Of a DNA stretch of 64,000 bases, positions 42,597 to 52,797 are shown piece after piece (position 1 is the first letter of the stretch; every line of letters starts with the position of its first letter). The stretch covers positions 654,094-718,093 of the forward strand of contig JAFDZT010000004.1 of the NCBI GenBank assembly GCA_018266735.1, written 5' to 3'. The notes under the pieces are model-generated. The model saw nothing but the letters and a program-made list of their open reading frames with translations. It was not told the origin of the DNA and searched no databases. The position numbers and the translations under genes were made by a program. Source of the stretch: Bacteroidota bacterium. GTDB taxonomy: Bacteria; Bacteroidota; Ignavibacteria; Kapaibacteriales; Kapaibacteriaceae.

Positions 42597-43607
42597 TTAC
42601 GCCGATTCTTTCGGCTCGTCGCGCAGGTACGGCTCTACGTCCATACCGAACTGCAGGTTGTTCTGATAGACAACGTCTGACAGTTCAGCAAGCGACTTGC
42701 GGCCGAAGTTGCGGAACTTCAACAAGTCTGATTCTTGCAGGCTCACGAGGTCGGCAAGCGTCTTGATGCTTGCGGCCTTCAAGCAGTTGTGAGCGCGAAC
42801 GGAGAGTTCGAGTTCGTCTACTGGTTGCAGGAGGATACGACGTACGCGTGAACGTTCAACTTCCTTTGCTTCATCTTCTCCGCCGCCTTGCTCCTTGCTT
42901 CCTTCCACGGCCTTCTTCACACCAAGGAAGAGGGCAACGTGTGCGCTCAGGATCTCCCCGGCATGTTGCATGGCCTCGTTCGCAGAGATCGAGCCATCGG
43001 TCTTCACATCAAGGATGAGGCGCTCATAGTCGGTCTTTTGACCAACGCGGAATGGCTCAACGGTATAGACGACGTTCTTGATCGGGGTGAAGATCGAGTC
43101 GATCGGGATCATACCCACAGGGAAGTCCGTGGTGTTCTGATCTTCCGATGAAACGTAGCCCTTGCCCTTGCCGATACGAAGTTCAACGTCGAAGTCGCAG
43201 TCTTCACCAAGGGTAGCGATCTTGTGATCGGGGTCGAGCACTTCGATGCCGGGGTTGGCATCTTCGATGTCCTTCGCCGTCCACACGCCGGAGCCCTTCT
43301 TGCTGAGGGTGATACGATTGAGTGCTTTCTTGTCGACCAAGCGAAGGCGAACCTCCTTGAGGTTCAGAATGATCTCGCACACGTCCTCGACAACGCCGGG
43401 GATGGTTTGGAACTCATGCTGGACATCGCTGATCTTGAGTCCGACGATGGCGGCACCCTGGATCGACGACAGGAGAACGCGTCGAAACGCATTACCGATG
43501 GTCACGCCATAGCCTTCTTCGAGCGGTGCAAGCACGAAACGGGCATGGTACGGACCAGAGACCTCATCGATCTGGATCTTCTCCGGCATCTGCATGGTGA
43601 TGTTCAT
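42597..43607 (-). CDS. rpoA: RNA polymerase alpha subunit
   Basis: 336 residues. The N-terminal dimerisation domain carries GYGVTIGNAFRRVLLSSIQGAA at about 32-53, and the C-terminal domain LSVRAHNCLKAASIKTLADLV near 270-290, which contacts DNA and regulators. A short acidic linker EQGGGEDEAKEVE joins them. It follows rpsK directly with 43 bases between, where rpsD would normally lie. Confidence 0.97.
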   Translation of the reverse strand: MNITMQMPEKIQIDEVSGPYHARFVLAPLEEGYGVTIGNAFRRVLLSSIQGAAIVGLKISDVQHEFQTIPGVVEDVCEIILNLKEVRLRLVDKKALNRITLSKKGSGVWTAKDIEDANPGIEVLDPDHKIATLGEDCDFDVELRIGKGKGYVSSEDQNTTDFPVGMIPIDSIFTPIKNVVYTVEPFRVGQKTDYERLILDVKTDGSISANEAMQHAGEILSAHVALFLGVKKAVEGSKEQGGGEDEAKEVERSRVRRILLQPVDELELSVRAHNCLKAASIKTLADLVSLQESDLLKFRNFGRKSLAELSDVVYQNNLQFGMDVEPYLRDEPKESA

Positions 43608-43650
43608 ATGTCTCTCTTTTGTAGTCTGTTAGATCGTTCGGACGAATACC

Positions 43651-44037
43651 TTAGACGCGACGGCGCTTCGGTGGACGGCAGCCATTGTGTGGCAACTTCG
43701 TGTTGTCCGTGATGGACAGCACTTCCAAGCCAGCCTGGGTAACGGCACGGATGGCGGCTTCGCGACCGGAGCCAGGCCCCATCACGACCACATCCACCTT
43801 GCGCAGACCCATTTCGAATGCTTCGCGGGAGGCCTTGTCGGCCGACACCTGTGACGCATAGGGCGTATTCTTCTTGGAACCACGGAATCCGTTCTTGCCG
43901 GCCGACGACCAAGCAAGGGTGTTCCCGTACGTGTCTGTGATCGTGACGATCACGTTGTTGAAGCTTGCACGAACGAACACTTTTCCGTGGACATCCGCGA
44001 CGATCTTCCGCTTGACGCGTTTTTTCGCTGCTGCCAT
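43651..44037 (-). CDS. rpsK: 30S ribosomal protein S11
   Basis: 128 residues, full-length S11, from the middle ([21 protein letters not shown]) to the basic [10 protein letters not shown] end. The gene before is rpsM and the one after is rpoA. Confidence 0.97.
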   Translation of the reverse strand: MAAAKKRVKRKIVADVHGKVFVRASFNNVIVTITDTYGNTLAWSSAGKNGFRGSKKNTPYASQVSADKASREAFEMGLRKVDVVVMGPGSGREAAIRAVTQAGLEVLSITDNTKLPHNGCRPPKRRRV

Positions 44038-44064
44038 TGTTCTTGACTTTCGAGTGTATTGGCG

Positions 44065-44442
44065 TTACTTCTTCACGGCCTTTTTCTTACCGGCCACTGT
44101 CTTCCGCTTACCCTTCCGAGTACGCGAATTGGTGCGAGTGCGCTGACCGCGGGCGGGAAGTCCGCGACGGTGGCGCAATCCACGATAGCAACCGATATCC
44201 ATAAGGCGCTTGATGTTCAATTGCACTTCCGAGCGCAACTGACCTTCCGTCTTGATCTCGGCGATCACCTGACGAATGCGGGCGACCTCTTCATCCGTCC
44301 ACGCATTGACGCGCTTGGAGTGATCAAGGCCTGCCTTGTCAAGTACCTTAGCCGACAGATTTTCACCGATGCCGAAAATGTACTGGAGCGCAATGATGCC
44401 GCGCTTGTTCTTCGGCAGATCGATTCCTGCGATACGAGCCAC
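44065..44442 (-). CDS. rpsM: 30S ribosomal protein S13
   Basis: 125 residues, full-length S13 ([12 protein letters not shown] start, [24 protein letters not shown] end region). It starts at GTG 44442-44440 rather than ATG. Confidence 0.96.
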   Translation of the reverse strand: MARIAGIDLPKNKRGIIALQYIFGIGENLSAKVLDKAGLDHSKRVNAWTDEEVARIRQVIAEIKTEGQLRSEVQLNIKRLMDIGCYRGLRHRRGLPARGQRTRTNSRTRKGKRKTVAGKKKAVKK

Positions 44443-44457
44443 AGTGAGTCTCCCTGA

Positions 44458-44574
44458 TTATCCCTGACGTTGCTTGAAACGGGGATTCTTCTTGTTGATG
44501 ATGTAAACCTTCCCCTTACGACGTACGATCTTGTCGTCCGGGTTCCGTTTCTTGACCGATGCTTGCACCTTCAT
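44458..44574 (-). CDS. rpmJ: 50S ribosomal protein L36, cysteine-free form
   Basis: 38 residues, [20 protein letters not shown] at the start and NPRFKQRQG at the end. The four zinc ligands (three Cys and one His) of the usual form are all missing, so this is the C-minus paralogue type. Too short for ordinary gene calling, but conserved in position between infA and rpsM. Stop TAA 44460-44458. Confidence 0.95.
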   Translation of the reverse strand: MKVQASVKKRNPDDKIVRRKGKVYIINKKNPRFKQRQG

Positions 44575-44610
44575 GGTGTGCTCCGTTAACCTGTTGTTCT
44601 TGTTGCTTCG

Positions 44611-44829
44611 TTACTTGTACCGATACACGATACGACCCTTTGACAGATCGTACGGCGACATTTCGACCGTCACCTTGTCTCCAAGGAAGATGCGGATGAA
44701 GTTCATGCGCATCTTGCCCGAAACGTGTGCAAGGATCTTGTGGCCATTCTCCAGTCGTACGATGAACTGGGTATTCGGCAACGTATCCTCGATGACGCCA
44801 TCCACGCGGATGAGGTCGGTTCTCGCCAT
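44611..44829 (-). CDS. infA: translation initiation factor IF-1
   Basis: 72 residues, an S1-like OB fold: [22 protein letters not shown] and [13 protein letters not shown]. It occupies the A site during initiation. Thirteen bases follow map. Confidence 0.96.
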   Translation of the reverse strand: MARTDLIRVDGVIEDTLPNTQFIVRLENGHKILAHVSGKMRMNFIRIFLGDKVTVEMSPYDLSKGRIVYRYK

Positions 44830-44842
44830 TCGCTCACCTCGG

Positions 44843-45613
44843 TTAGTTCATCAATGTCAGGATCCGTGGTGTCTTCCCGTCGACGAGAACCGTATGCTCG
44901 AAGTGAGCGCTTGGCTTCCCATCTGCCGCATACACCGTCCACTGATCACTTGCCGTGTGCACATGGAACGAGCCCATGTTCACCATCGGTTCGATCGCAA
45001 GTGCCATGCCTGTTGTAAGCTTGACATTCGGATACTGAGACCGATGCAAGAGACCCGGAACGAAGTTTGGCACCGGGGGTTCCTCGTGAAGATGTTGGCC
45101 AATGCCGTGTCCCACAAGTTCCCGTACCACCGAGAATCCATTCTTTTCAACGTGCGCTTGAATGGCCCTTCCGATCTCATAGACCTTGTTGCCATCCACT
45201 GCCTGTTCGATGCCGAGTGCCAATGCTTCTTGCGTTACCGTGAGAAGCCGTTGCTTATCCGTTGAGATCTCTCCCACCGGATAGGTGTAGGCACTGTCTC
45301 CGAACCATCCGTCTTTCTGAGCTCCACAGTCGACCGAGATGATCTGGCCTTCCTTGAGCTTTCGAGTTCCCGGCATTCCGTGCACCACCTCTTCGTCGAT
45401 GCTGATGCACAGCGTGTACGGGAAGATCTTTCCGTCGACATCGTAGCCTTTGAATGCCGGTTCGGCACCGTGGCTCCGAATGAAGTCCTCTGCGATCGCG
45501 TCCAGCTCGATCGTTGTCACACCCGGCTTGATGTACTGCCGGAGGTGTGAGAACGTGTTGGCGACAATTCGACACGCAGCTTCGAGTTTACGTACGTCGT
45601 CCGTCACGATCAT
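44843..45613 (-). CDS. map: methionine aminopeptidase, type I
   Basis: 256 residues. It removes the initiator methionine from new proteins. The metal-site segments [30 protein letters not shown] and LAIEPM are all present. The start overlaps the secY stop (ATGA). The usual adk gene between secY and map is absent. Confidence 0.95.
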   Translation of the reverse strand: MIVTDDVRKLEAACRIVANTFSHLRQYIKPGVTTIELDAIAEDFIRSHGAEPAFKGYDVDGKIFPYTLCISIDEEVVHGMPGTRKLKEGQIISVDCGAQKDGWFGDSAYTYPVGEISTDKQRLLTVTQEALALGIEQAVDGNKVYEIGRAIQAHVEKNGFSVVRELVGHGIGQHLHEEPPVPNFVPGLLHRSQYPNVKLTTGMALAIEPMVNMGSFHVHTASDQWTVYAADGKPSAHFEHTVLVDGKTPRILTLMN

Positions 45614-46959
45614 GACATCGCATTGGCACGGCCGCGGATCTTGCCGCTCTTCATGAAGCCATCATAATGACGCATCAGGAGGTGCGATTCGATCTGTTGC
45701 AGCGTGTCAAGAGCGACACCCACAATGATGAGCAAGCTTGTACCACCGAAGAACGACGCGAACGTTGGAGGCACATTCAACACCTGCATGGCGAACGTTG
45801 GAAGGATCGCGATGAGTGCAAGGAAAATGGCGCCTGGCAGCGTGATACGCGTCAGGATGTTCTCGATGTATTCCGATGTTGGCGATCCCGGACGTACGCC
45901 CGGAATGAAGCCACCGTTCTTTTTCATGTTGTCGGCCACTTCCTTCGGATTGAAGGCAATGGCGGTGTAGAAGTACGTGAAGAACAAGATCATCACGCCG
46001 TACACCACAGCATAGAACACTTCACGATCGCTGAACAACCGCGCCACATTCTGCCAGAACATACTTTCCGGGAAGAAGGAGGCAATAGTGGCAGGGACGA
46101 AAAGGATCGACTGTGCGAAGATGATCGGCATCACGCCGGCAGTGTTCACACGAAGCGGAATGTACTGTGTGGTACCGCCATAGACCTTGCGGCCTACAAC
46201 GCGCTTCGCATACTGCACCGGAATGCGTCGTGCCCCCTGGGTGACCAGGATCACGGCCGCAATGATGCCCATCAAGAGAATGAACAGCACAAGGTCGACC
46301 ACCAGGTTACGTGAACCGGCATCGATGAGCTTGTACTCTTGCAGAATGGCTGTTGGGAATCGGGCAATGATACCGATGAAGATGATCAGCGAGATACCGT
46401 TCCCGATACCGCGGTCCGTGATCTGCTCGCCAAGCCACATCAGCATGATGGTGCCGGCCGTCAGGATCAGAACGCTCGAGATCGTCCACAGGAAGTCGGC
46501 ATGGGGAACGACCGACATTCCACCGGCGCCCATCGTCGTTTGCGCGACCTTGACCGTCACACCCCATGCTTGAAGCATGGCGATGAAGACCGTCAACACG
46601 CGTGTATACTGGTTGATCTTGCGTCGTCCGTCTTCACCTTCACGCTGCAGCTTCTGTAACTCCGGCAACACCACCCCTGCGATCTGCAGGATGATGGATG
46701 CCGAGATATAGGGCATGATGCCAAGCGCAAAAATGGCGGCATTCGAAAAAGCACCGCCAACGAACATGTCGTACAGACCAAAGATGTTGTTCGTGTCGCC
46801 CATGGCCGTTGCGGCCTTCAGAGCGTCGACGTTCACACCCGGGATCGTGATGAATGAACCGATGCGAACCGCCAACAACACGAGCAACGTGAAGAGGAGG
46901 CGGTTACGCAGTTCTTCGATCTTGAAGATGTTGCGGATGGTGGTGATGACGTTAGCCAT
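45610..46959 (-). CDS. secY: preprotein translocase subunit SecY
   Basis: 449 residues, about ten membrane helices. The start includes EELRNRLLFTLLVLLAVRIG, and the family plug/signature PGVNVDAL, then the GVMPIIFAQSI loop, are recognisable. Forms the membrane channel for protein export. Overlaps rplO by eight bases and map by four. Confidence 0.96.
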   Translation of the reverse strand: MANVITTIRNIFKIEELRNRLLFTLLVLLAVRIGSFITIPGVNVDALKAATAMGDTNNIFGLYDMFVGGAFSNAAIFALGIMPYISASIILQIAGVVLPELQKLQREGEDGRRKINQYTRVLTVFIAMLQAWGVTVKVAQTTMGAGGMSVVPHADFLWTISSVLILTAGTIMLMWLGEQITDRGIGNGISLIIFIGIIARFPTAILQEYKLIDAGSRNLVVDLVLFILLMGIIAAVILVTQGARRIPVQYAKRVVGRKVYGGTTQYIPLRVNTAGVMPIIFAQSILFVPATIASFFPESMFWQNVARLFSDREVFYAVVYGVMILFFTYFYTAIAFNPKEVADNMKKNGGFIPGVRPGSPTSEYIENILTRITLPGAIFLALIAILPTFAMQVLNVPPTFASFFGGTSLLIIVGVALDTLQQIESHLLMRHYDGFMKSGKIRGRANAMS

Positions 46960-47413
46960 TGGTGTTGACCACTCCTCCGGCCGACTCGATCTTGCTCTTC
47001 GCTGTTTCGGAGACCTTGTCGACGGTCACGGTCAGCTTTGCCGACAGATCGCCGTTACCAAGGACCTTCACGGGAAGGCGCTTTTTGCGGACCACACCAA
47101 GTGCATACAGCACTTCGGCATCGACGACACCGTTGGTGATCCGTGCTTCGTCTACCAAGCGCTGCAGTGTTGCCACATTCACTTCTTGATACTCGACGCG
47201 GTTATTGTTCGTGAATCCAAACTTCGGGATACGACGAATGAGTGGCATTTGGCCACCTTCGAAGCCCGGACTTTGGCTGAAGCCGCTACGCGACTGATGC
47301 CCCTTGTGACCGCGTGTGGCAGTTCCACCGTGGCCGGACCCGGCACCGCGACCAACGCGCTTCTTCTTGTGACGCGAGCCCGGAGCGGGCGACAGATTTC
47401 CGATGTGTTTCAT
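46952..47413 (-). CDS. rplO: 50S ribosomal protein L15
   Basis: 153 residues, glycine-rich L15 N-terminal region (GRGAGSGHGGTATRGHKGHQSR) and GGQMPLIRRIPKFGF. An ATG two codons upstream (47419) is equally possible. Confidence 0.95.
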   Translation of the reverse strand: MKHIGNLSPAPGSRHKKKRVGRGAGSGHGGTATRGHKGHQSRSGFSQSPGFEGGQMPLIRRIPKFGFTNNNRVEYQEVNVATLQRLVDEARITNGVVDAEVLYALGVVRKKRLPVKVLGNGDLSAKLTVTVDKVSETAKSKIESAGGVVNTNG

Positions 47414-47427
47414 GGTCATAGGGAGTG

Positions 47428-47610
47428 TTAGTCTGCGATTTCTTCAACTGTCACCAGATGGCGAACAGCATTCACCATGCCAAGGATCTGCGGATTCTTG
47501 GTCTTGATAACGGTATTGTTCGGATGTCCAAGTCCAAGCGCCTTGATCGTGGCCTTGTGCGACTTGAGCGTTCCGATGATACTGCGTACCTGTGTGATCT
47601 TGATCTTCAT
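47428..47610 (-). CDS. rpmD: 50S ribosomal protein L30
   Basis: 60 residues, full-length L30: KITQVRSIIGTLKSHKATIKALGL start and IKTKNPQILGMVNAVRHLV. Present in bacteria that keep rpmD; between rpsE and rplO as usual. Confidence 0.95.
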   Translation of the reverse strand: MKIKITQVRSIIGTLKSHKATIKALGLGHPNNTVIKTKNPQILGMVNAVRHLVTVEEIAD

Positions 47611-47636
47611 GATGCCTGTCCTTCGTTTGCGCTTGC

Positions 47637-48140
47637 TTATCCGATGAGAACCTTCGTGGTCGACACTCCGCGGCGAGCTGCCACAGAAGCAGCATCTTCC
47701 AACAATGCCAATGCTGCCATGGTGGCCTTCACCGTGTTGTGCGGGTTCGACGAGCCTTGGCTCTTCGTGAGCACGTCCTTGACTCCGGCCAATTCCAGGA
47801 TGGCGCGAACACCACCTGCTGCGATCACACCCGTACCCGGTGTGGCCGGACGTACGAGGACCTTGGCGGCTCCGAACTTACCGATCACTGGGTGCGGAAC
47901 GGTACCGTTCTGCAGGCGAACCTTCACAACGGCCTTCTTGGCTGCTTCCGTTGCCTTGGTCACCGCATCGGACACTTCGCCGGCCTTGCCGAGGCCAAAG
48001 CCAACGTGGCCATTCTCGTCGCCTACGACGACGATGGCCGAGAAGTTGAATCGACGTCCGCCCTTGACCACTTTCGCCGTACGACCAACGTAGACGATCT
48101 TGTCCTTCAAGTTCAGATCAGAGACTTTATGTTTTGCCAC
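47637..48140 (-). CDS. rpsE: 30S ribosomal protein S5
   Basis: 167 residues: [21 protein letters not shown] near 21-41 and [20 protein letters not shown] chose GTG 48140 as start ([13 protein letters not shown]), since a GGAG lies eight bases upstream; an in-frame ATG at 48164 lacks support. Confidence 0.93.
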   Translation of the reverse strand: MAKHKVSDLNLKDKIVYVGRTAKVVKGGRRFNFSAIVVVGDENGHVGFGLGKAGEVSDAVTKATEAAKKAVVKVRLQNGTVPHPVIGKFGAAKVLVRPATPGTGVIAAGGVRAILELAGVKDVLTKSQGSSNPHNTVKATMAALALLEDAASVAARRGVSTTKVLIG

Positions 48141-48167
48141 AGAGTATTCTCCGGTTGAATGCATTCG

Positions 48168-48539
48168 TTAGAAATCGAGTCCACCCTCACGTGCACCCTC
48201 GGCGAGGGACTTCACGCGACCGTGGTACAGGTAGCCGTTGCGGTCGAAGGCCACGCGTGCGATGTTGTTCGCCTTGGCACGCTTCGCCAAGAGCACTCCA
48301 ACGAGCTTGCTTTCGGCGGACTTGTCCATGTCCTTGCTGATCTGAGCGCGGATCTCCTTGTCGACCGTGGAGGCCGAGACAAGTGTCTTCGACGTTGTAT
48401 CGTCGATGATCTGGGCATAGATGTGGTTCACCGACCGGAACACGCTCAAGCGATAACGCTCCGGTGTTCCCGTGACCTTGCGGCGTACGCGCATTTTGCG
48501 ACGTACCTGGCGATGTGATTTTGAGTCTAGTCGATTCAT
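48168..48539 (-). CDS. rplR: 50S ribosomal protein L18
   Basis: 123 residues, basic N-terminus ([21 protein letters not shown]), 5S rRNA-binding L18 fold, ending GAREGGLDF as usual. Confidence 0.96.
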   Translation of the reverse strand: MNRLDSKSHRQVRRKMRVRRKVTGTPERYRLSVFRSVNHIYAQIIDDTTSKTLVSASTVDKEIRAQISKDMDKSAESKLVGVLLAKRAKANNIARVAFDRNGYLYHGRVKSLAEGAREGGLDF

Positions 48540-48557
48540 CGTTTCGTTCCTTTGTCC

Positions 48558-49097
48558 TTACTTCCCTGCCGACTTACCGGCCTTGCGGCGAATGAACTCA
48601 CCTTCATAGCGAATACCCTTGCCCTTATATGGCTCGGGTGGACGGAGCTTGCGAACCTTCGAGGCGACCTCGCCTACCAGGTGCTTGTCCATGCCCTTGA
48701 CGGCGAAGACCGTTGGAGTGGTCACCGTGAACTCTACTCCATCGGGTGGGATGAAGAGGATCGGATGCGAATAGCCGAGATTCAGCAGCAGGTTCTTGCC
48801 GCGCATCTCGACCTTGTATCCAACGCCTTCCACTTGCAGGTTGCGTGTAAAGCCGTTCACAACGCCTTCCACCATCCAGGCCGTGGTCGCACGCGTGAGG
48901 CCGTGCAGCGAACGTACCTTCTTGTCGTCGTTCGCACGACTGAACGTAAGGACATCGCCCTCTACCTGATAGGAAATGGACTCGTGCAGGGGGAACTTCA
49001 TTTCGCCCTTCGGTCCTTTGACGCTGATCACACCGTTGGCGACCGTGAAATTCACAGCCTTTGGTATGATGATCTGTTTCTTCCCAACTCGTGACAT
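48558..49097 (-). CDS. rplF: 50S ribosomal protein L6
   Basis: 179 residues, two L6 domains: VTVANGVISVKGPKGEMKFP and the C-terminal RKLRPPEPYKGKGIRYEGE signature. Confidence 0.97.
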   Translation of the reverse strand: MSRVGKKQIIIPKAVNFTVANGVISVKGPKGEMKFPLHESISYQVEGDVLTFSRANDDKKVRSLHGLTRATTAWMVEGVVNGFTRNLQVEGVGYKVEMRGKNLLLNLGYSHPILFIPPDGVEFTVTTPTVFAVKGMDKHLVGEVASKVRKLRPPEPYKGKGIRYEGEFIRRKAGKSAGK

Positions 49098-49123
49098 GCT
49101 GATCGCTCCTACGCTACTCGTTC

Positions 49124-49519
49124 TTACCAGATCGTACAGAGAATTTCACCGCCCACGTTTTCGCGGCGCGCCTGCTTATCGGTCATCACACCACGAGGGG
49201 TGGACACGATCGCAATACCCAGTCCGTTGCGGACCCGTGGAAGCTTGTCGACCGACGCGTACACGCGACGTCCGGGCTTGCTCACTCGCTTGATCTCGCG
49301 AATGACGGGCTGACCGAGGTAATAGCGAAGCTTGATGTGCAGGACGCCCTGCTTGTCGTCGTCCACCTTCTCGAAGTCGGCGATGAAACCTTGTTCCTTG
49401 AGGATGGCGGCGATCCCGAGTTTCAAATTCGAGCATGGCACAACGGTCGTCTTATGCTTTGCAGCAACGGCGTTGCGAATGCGCGTGAGGAAATCGGCGA
49501 TGGTGTCTGATACTGGCAT
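49124..49519 (-). CDS. rpsH: 30S ribosomal protein S8
   Basis: 131 residues: DTIADFLTRIRNAVAAKH and the C-terminal signature GIAIVSTPRGVMTDKQARRE. Confidence 0.97.
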   Translation of the reverse strand: MPVSDTIADFLTRIRNAVAAKHKTTVVPCSNLKLGIAAILKEQGFIADFEKVDDDKQGVLHIKLRYYLGQPVIREIKRVSKPGRRVYASVDKLPRVRNGLGIAIVSTPRGVMTDKQARRENVGGEILCTIW

Positions 49520-49565
49520 AATGGTCTGTCGTTGTCGTGTTCAGAATCTGTTGGCGGCTCGTGTC

Positions 49566-49835
49566 TTACCAGCTGCTCTTACGAATGCCCGGGATCTTAC
49601 CTTCCAAGGCAAGCAAGCGGAACATGTTCCGGCAAAGGCCGAACTTGCGATACACACCCTTACCACGGCCCGTTACAAGGCAACGGTTGCGAACGCGCAC
49701 CTTTGCGCTGTTCCGTGGAAGCTTCTGGAGGCCTACCATGTCACCTGCTGCCTTGAGTTCGGCACGCTTGGCAGCATACTTGGCCACGAGGCGCTGACGC
49801 TTTTCATTTCGAGCGATGATGGACTTCTTAGCCAT
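49566..49835 (-). CDS. rpsN: 30S ribosomal protein S14, long zinc-free form
   Basis: 89 residues, the long type: [26 protein letters not shown] with no CxxC...CxxC zinc site. The ATG overlaps the rplE stop by one base. Confidence 0.95.
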   Translation of the reverse strand: MAKKSIIARNEKRQRLVAKYAAKRAELKAAGDMVGLQKLPRNSAKVRVRNRCLVTGRGKGVYRKFGLCRNMFRLLALEGKIPGIRKSSW

Positions 49836-50464
49836 TACTGTTGATCCCGTTTGCGGAATGGAAAACCAAATTCTTGCAGAAGCGCATGCGCCTCTTCATC
49901 CGTTGTTGCAGACGTGACGAAGGTCACGTCCATCCCCGTGATGCGGTTGACCTTGTCGACGTCGATCTCAGGGAAGATGATCTGCTCCTTGATGCCAAGG
50001 GTGTAGTTCCCGCGGCCGTCGAAGCTCTTGTCCGAGAATCCGCGGAAGTCGCGAATACGTGGCGATGCGATGTTGATGAGACGATCGAGGAACTCATACA
50101 TCCGTGCGCGACGCAACGTGACGCGAGCACCGATCGGCATGCCTTCACGCAGCTTGAAGTTCGCGATGGACTTGCGTGCGCGGGTGACCGCAGGACGCTG
50201 TCCCGTGATGAGTTCCAGTTCGTTCACGGCCGCTTGGAGGATCTTCGTGTCCGATGCTGCCGCGCCGGCACCAATGTTCAACGTGATCTTCTCCAACCGT
50301 GGCACCTGCATGGGTGACGTGTAGTTGAAGCGCTTCTGCAGCGCCGGTACCACGTTTTCATGGTAGAAGGCGGCAAGGCGAGCTGGCGCCACGGCGGCGC
50401 TGACGTCTTCGAGACGCGCGCCCTCGGGCTTGAAGTCGACCTTTTTTACTACTGTTTTCGCCAT
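49835..50464 (-). CDS. rplE: 50S ribosomal protein L5
   Basis: 209 residues, about 25 more than usual at the N-terminus ([23 protein letters not shown]). The L5 body is complete: [20 protein letters not shown] and [22 protein letters not shown]. Confidence 0.96.
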   Translation of the reverse strand: MAKTVVKKVDFKPEGARLEDVSAAVAPARLAAFYHENVVPALQKRFNYTSPMQVPRLEKITLNIGAGAAASDTKILQAAVNELELITGQRPAVTRARKSIANFKLREGMPIGARVTLRRARMYEFLDRLINIASPRIRDFRGFSDKSFDGRGNYTLGIKEQIIFPEIDVDKVNRITGMDVTFVTSATTDEEAHALLQEFGFPFRKRDQQ

Positions 50465-50491
50465 GATTCGTACGCCTGAGAGTAGTCGTTA

Positions 50492-50800
50492 TTAGAGTGC
50501 TTCGTTCGTGGTCTTGGCAATGCGCTTCGAGCCGGATTCCGTGCGTTCCGTCTTCACCCGCGTGGCCTTGCCGTTCTTGTCGACAAGCTGCACGTTGCTG
50601 TAGTGGATCGAGGATTCTTGCTTGATGATGCCGCCATTGGGATTCGTTTGCGACGGACGGACGGCCTTGGAGCGAAGGTTCACACCTTCGACGAGGACGC
50701 GCATGCCCGTTGGACTGATCTGAAGAACACGTCCCACAGAACCCTTGTTGTTGCCTGCGATCACCTTCACAGTGTCGCCTTTTTTGATCTTGAGCTTCAT
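50492..50800 (-). CDS. rplX: 50S ribosomal protein L24
   Basis: 102 residues with the KOW motif KKGDTVKVIAGNNKGSVGRV at 5-24 and IKQESSIHYSNVQLVD. Confidence 0.96.
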   Translation of the reverse strand: MKLKIKKGDTVKVIAGNNKGSVGRVLQISPTGMRVLVEGVNLRSKAVRPSQTNPNGGIIKQESSIHYSNVQLVDKNGKATRVKTERTESGSKRIAKTTNEAL

Positions 50801-50802
50801 GG

Positions 50803-51171
50803 TCAGATAACCTCTGGTGCCAACGATATGATCTTCATGAAATTCTTCTCGCGAAGTTCACGGGCGACCGGTCCGAAGATGCGGGTTCCGCGAGGTTCCG
50901 AGTTGTTATTGATGATGACGGCGGCGTTCTCGTCGAAGCGGATGTAGGAGCCATCACGGCGACCCAATTCCTTCTTCGTGCGGACGATCACGGCCTTCAC
51001 CACTTCACCTTTTTTGACAGCGCCTTGCGGCAGTGCCGATTTGACAGAGCACACGACAATGTCGCCCACAGAAGCATAACGCTTACCGTGACCACCGAGG
51101 ACTCGAATGCAACGAAGCTTACGAGCACCGGAATTGTCGGCTACAACGAGGTTGGATTCTTCTTGGATCAT
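50803..51171 (-). CDS. rplN: 50S ribosomal protein L14
   Basis: 122 residues, the standard length, [15 protein letters not shown] near 13-27 and [14 protein letters not shown] near 97-110. Confidence 0.97.
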   Translation of the reverse strand: MIQEESNLVVADNSGARKLRCIRVLGGHGKRYASVGDIVVCSVKSALPQGAVKKGEVVKAVIVRTKKELGRRDGSYIRFDENAAVIINNNSEPRGTRIFGPVARELREKNFMKIISLAPEVI

Positions 51172-51183
51172 GGTCTCTCTTCC

Positions 51184-51471
51184 TTACTTCGCTCGTTCGA
51201 TGATCTCGACCAACGTCCAGCGCTTGCGTGCGCTGAGCGGGCGGCTCTCAATGACCTTCACCGTGTCTCCAATGTTGCATTCATTGCGCTCGTCGTGCGC
51301 CATGATCTTATTGGACACCTTGAAGTACTTGCGGTACAACGGGTGAGCGACTTGTCGTTCGATGCTCACCACGATGGTCTTGTTCGCCTTGTTGCTTACC
51401 ACTTTACCGGTACGAACTTTCTTGTTGCTCGTTGCCGCAGTGGTTGTATCGTTCATGTTCTCGGCCATCAT
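51184..51471 (-). CDS. rpsQ: 30S ribosomal protein S17
   Basis: 95 residues: [19 protein letters not shown] and [22 protein letters not shown]. About 15 extra N-terminal residues (NDTTTAATS) compared with common S17; the start could be one of three ATGs. Confidence 0.94.
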   Translation of the reverse strand: MMAENMNDTTTAATSNKKVRTGKVVSNKANKTIVVSIERQVAHPLYRKYFKVSNKIMAHDERNECNIGDTVKVIESRPLSARKRWTLVEIIERAK

Positions 51472-51485
51472 TCATCCCATCGACA

Positions 51486-51692
51486 TCAGTTGGCGGAATT
51501 CTCGCGTTGAGCAAGGATCGTCTTCATACGCGCGATGTCCTTGCGCATCGTGCGGATGCTCGTTGTATCCTGGAGTTGACCCAGGACGAGCTGGAAGCGG
51601 AGCTTCGTGATGTTCTCTTCGCTTTCCTTGAGGAAGGCCACCAACTCGTTCGTTGGAAGTCCCTTCAGGTCGGCTGCTTTGCGTGCCTTCAT
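51486..51692 (-). CDS. rpmC: 50S ribosomal protein L29
   Basis: 68 residues, two helices: LKGLPTNELVAFLKESEENITK and RTMRKDIARMKTILAQRE. Confidence 0.94.
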   Translation of the reverse strand: MKARKAADLKGLPTNELVAFLKESEENITKLRFQLVLGQLQDTTSIRTMRKDIARMKTILAQRENSAN

Positions 51693-51695
51693 GAC

Positions 51696-52115
51696 TTAGG
51701 CCTCCAGATCGACTCGTTGAACAAACTTGCATTTGATCGGGAGCTTGTGCGATGCGAGACGTACGGCTTCCACCGCGCGCTCCTTCGTCACTCCGTCGAT
51801 CTCGAACAAGATCCGCCCCGGCTTGACCACTGCTACCCACAGTTCCGGATTACCCTTCCCGGAACCCATTCGGGTCTCTGCCGGCTTCTTGGTAACTGGC
51901 TTGTCTGGGAAGATGCGGATCCACACCTTACCATCACGACGCAGGTAGCGGTTGATGGCGATACGAGCGGACTCGATCTGGCGATTGGTGATCCATGCAC
52001 ATTCGAGCGCCTTGAGACCATACGACCCGAAGGCCACGGTGGAACCACGATACGCTTTGCCGCGACGGCGTCCGCGTTGTGTTTTCCTGTGCTTGACTCT
52101 TTTTGGGATGAGCAT
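51696..52115 (-). CDS. rplP: 50S ribosomal protein L16
   Basis: 139 residues, the usual length: [20 protein letters not shown] start, then [22 protein letters not shown] near the C-terminus. Confidence 0.97.
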   Translation of the reverse strand: MLIPKRVKHRKTQRGRRRGKAYRGSTVAFGSYGLKALECAWITNRQIESARIAINRYLRRDGKVWIRIFPDKPVTKKPAETRMGSGKGNPELWVAVVKPGRILFEIDGVTKERAVEAVRLASHKLPIKCKFVQRVDLEA

Positions 52116-52137
52116 AACGGTTCGTCAGCTGAGGTTG

Positions 52138-52785
52138 TTATTGTTCTTTGCTTTGTTGCTTGCCGATCACTTCGCCACGGCAGATCCAGACCTTGATGCC
52201 CAGCGAACCGTAGACGGTCTCTGCTCGGCCTTGCGCATAGTCGATGTCGGCTCGCAGCGTGTGCAGCGGAACGCGACCTTCCTTGTATTGTTCGGTACGG
52301 CTCATGTCAGCACCGCCCAGTCGACCCGAACACATGATACGTACGCCTTCGGCGCCTACTCGCATCGTGGAGCTCACGGCATTCTTCATGGCGCGACGGA
52401 ACGAGATCCGTCCTTCGAGTTGCTGTGCGATGTTGTCGGCCACCAGTTGGGCATCGAGCTCGGGACGCTTGATCTCGCTGATCAGGATCTTGACTTCCTT
52501 CTTCGTGATCTTGCGCAATTCTTCTTCGAGCTGCGAGATGTCCTTCCCGCTACGACCGATGATCACGCCTGGACGTGAGGTGTTGATCGTGATGCGGAGT
52601 TGCTTTGCCGTGCGCTCAACGATCACGCGAGCGACACCGGCCTTCTTCAGACGATTCTTGATGTAGTTGCGAACCATCAAGTCTTCTTGAAGCTTCTCTG
52701 CAACGTTCTTTTCGTCGAACCAATTTGCTTCCCATTGACGGATGATGCCAAGGCGAAGTCCGATAGGATGTGTTTTCTGACCCAA
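52138..52785 (-). CDS. rpsC: 30S ribosomal protein S3, TTG start
   Basis: 215 residues: GQKTHPIGLRLGIIRQW start, a KH domain with PGVIIGRSGKDI, and IDYAQGRAETVYGSLGIKVWI near the end. The start codon is TTG (52785-52783), supported by GGAG seven bases upstream and by the invariant GQKTHP start of the family. Confidence 0.96.
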   Translation of the reverse strand: MGQKTHPIGLRLGIIRQWEANWFDEKNVAEKLQEDLMVRNYIKNRLKKAGVARVIVERTAKQLRITINTSRPGVIIGRSGKDISQLEEELRKITKKEVKILISEIKRPELDAQLVADNIAQQLEGRISFRRAMKNAVSSTMRVGAEGVRIMCSGRLGGADMSRTEQYKEGRVPLHTLRADIDYAQGRAETVYGSLGIKVWICRGEVIGKQQSKEQ

Positions 52786-52797
52786 GGAAGTGCTCCG

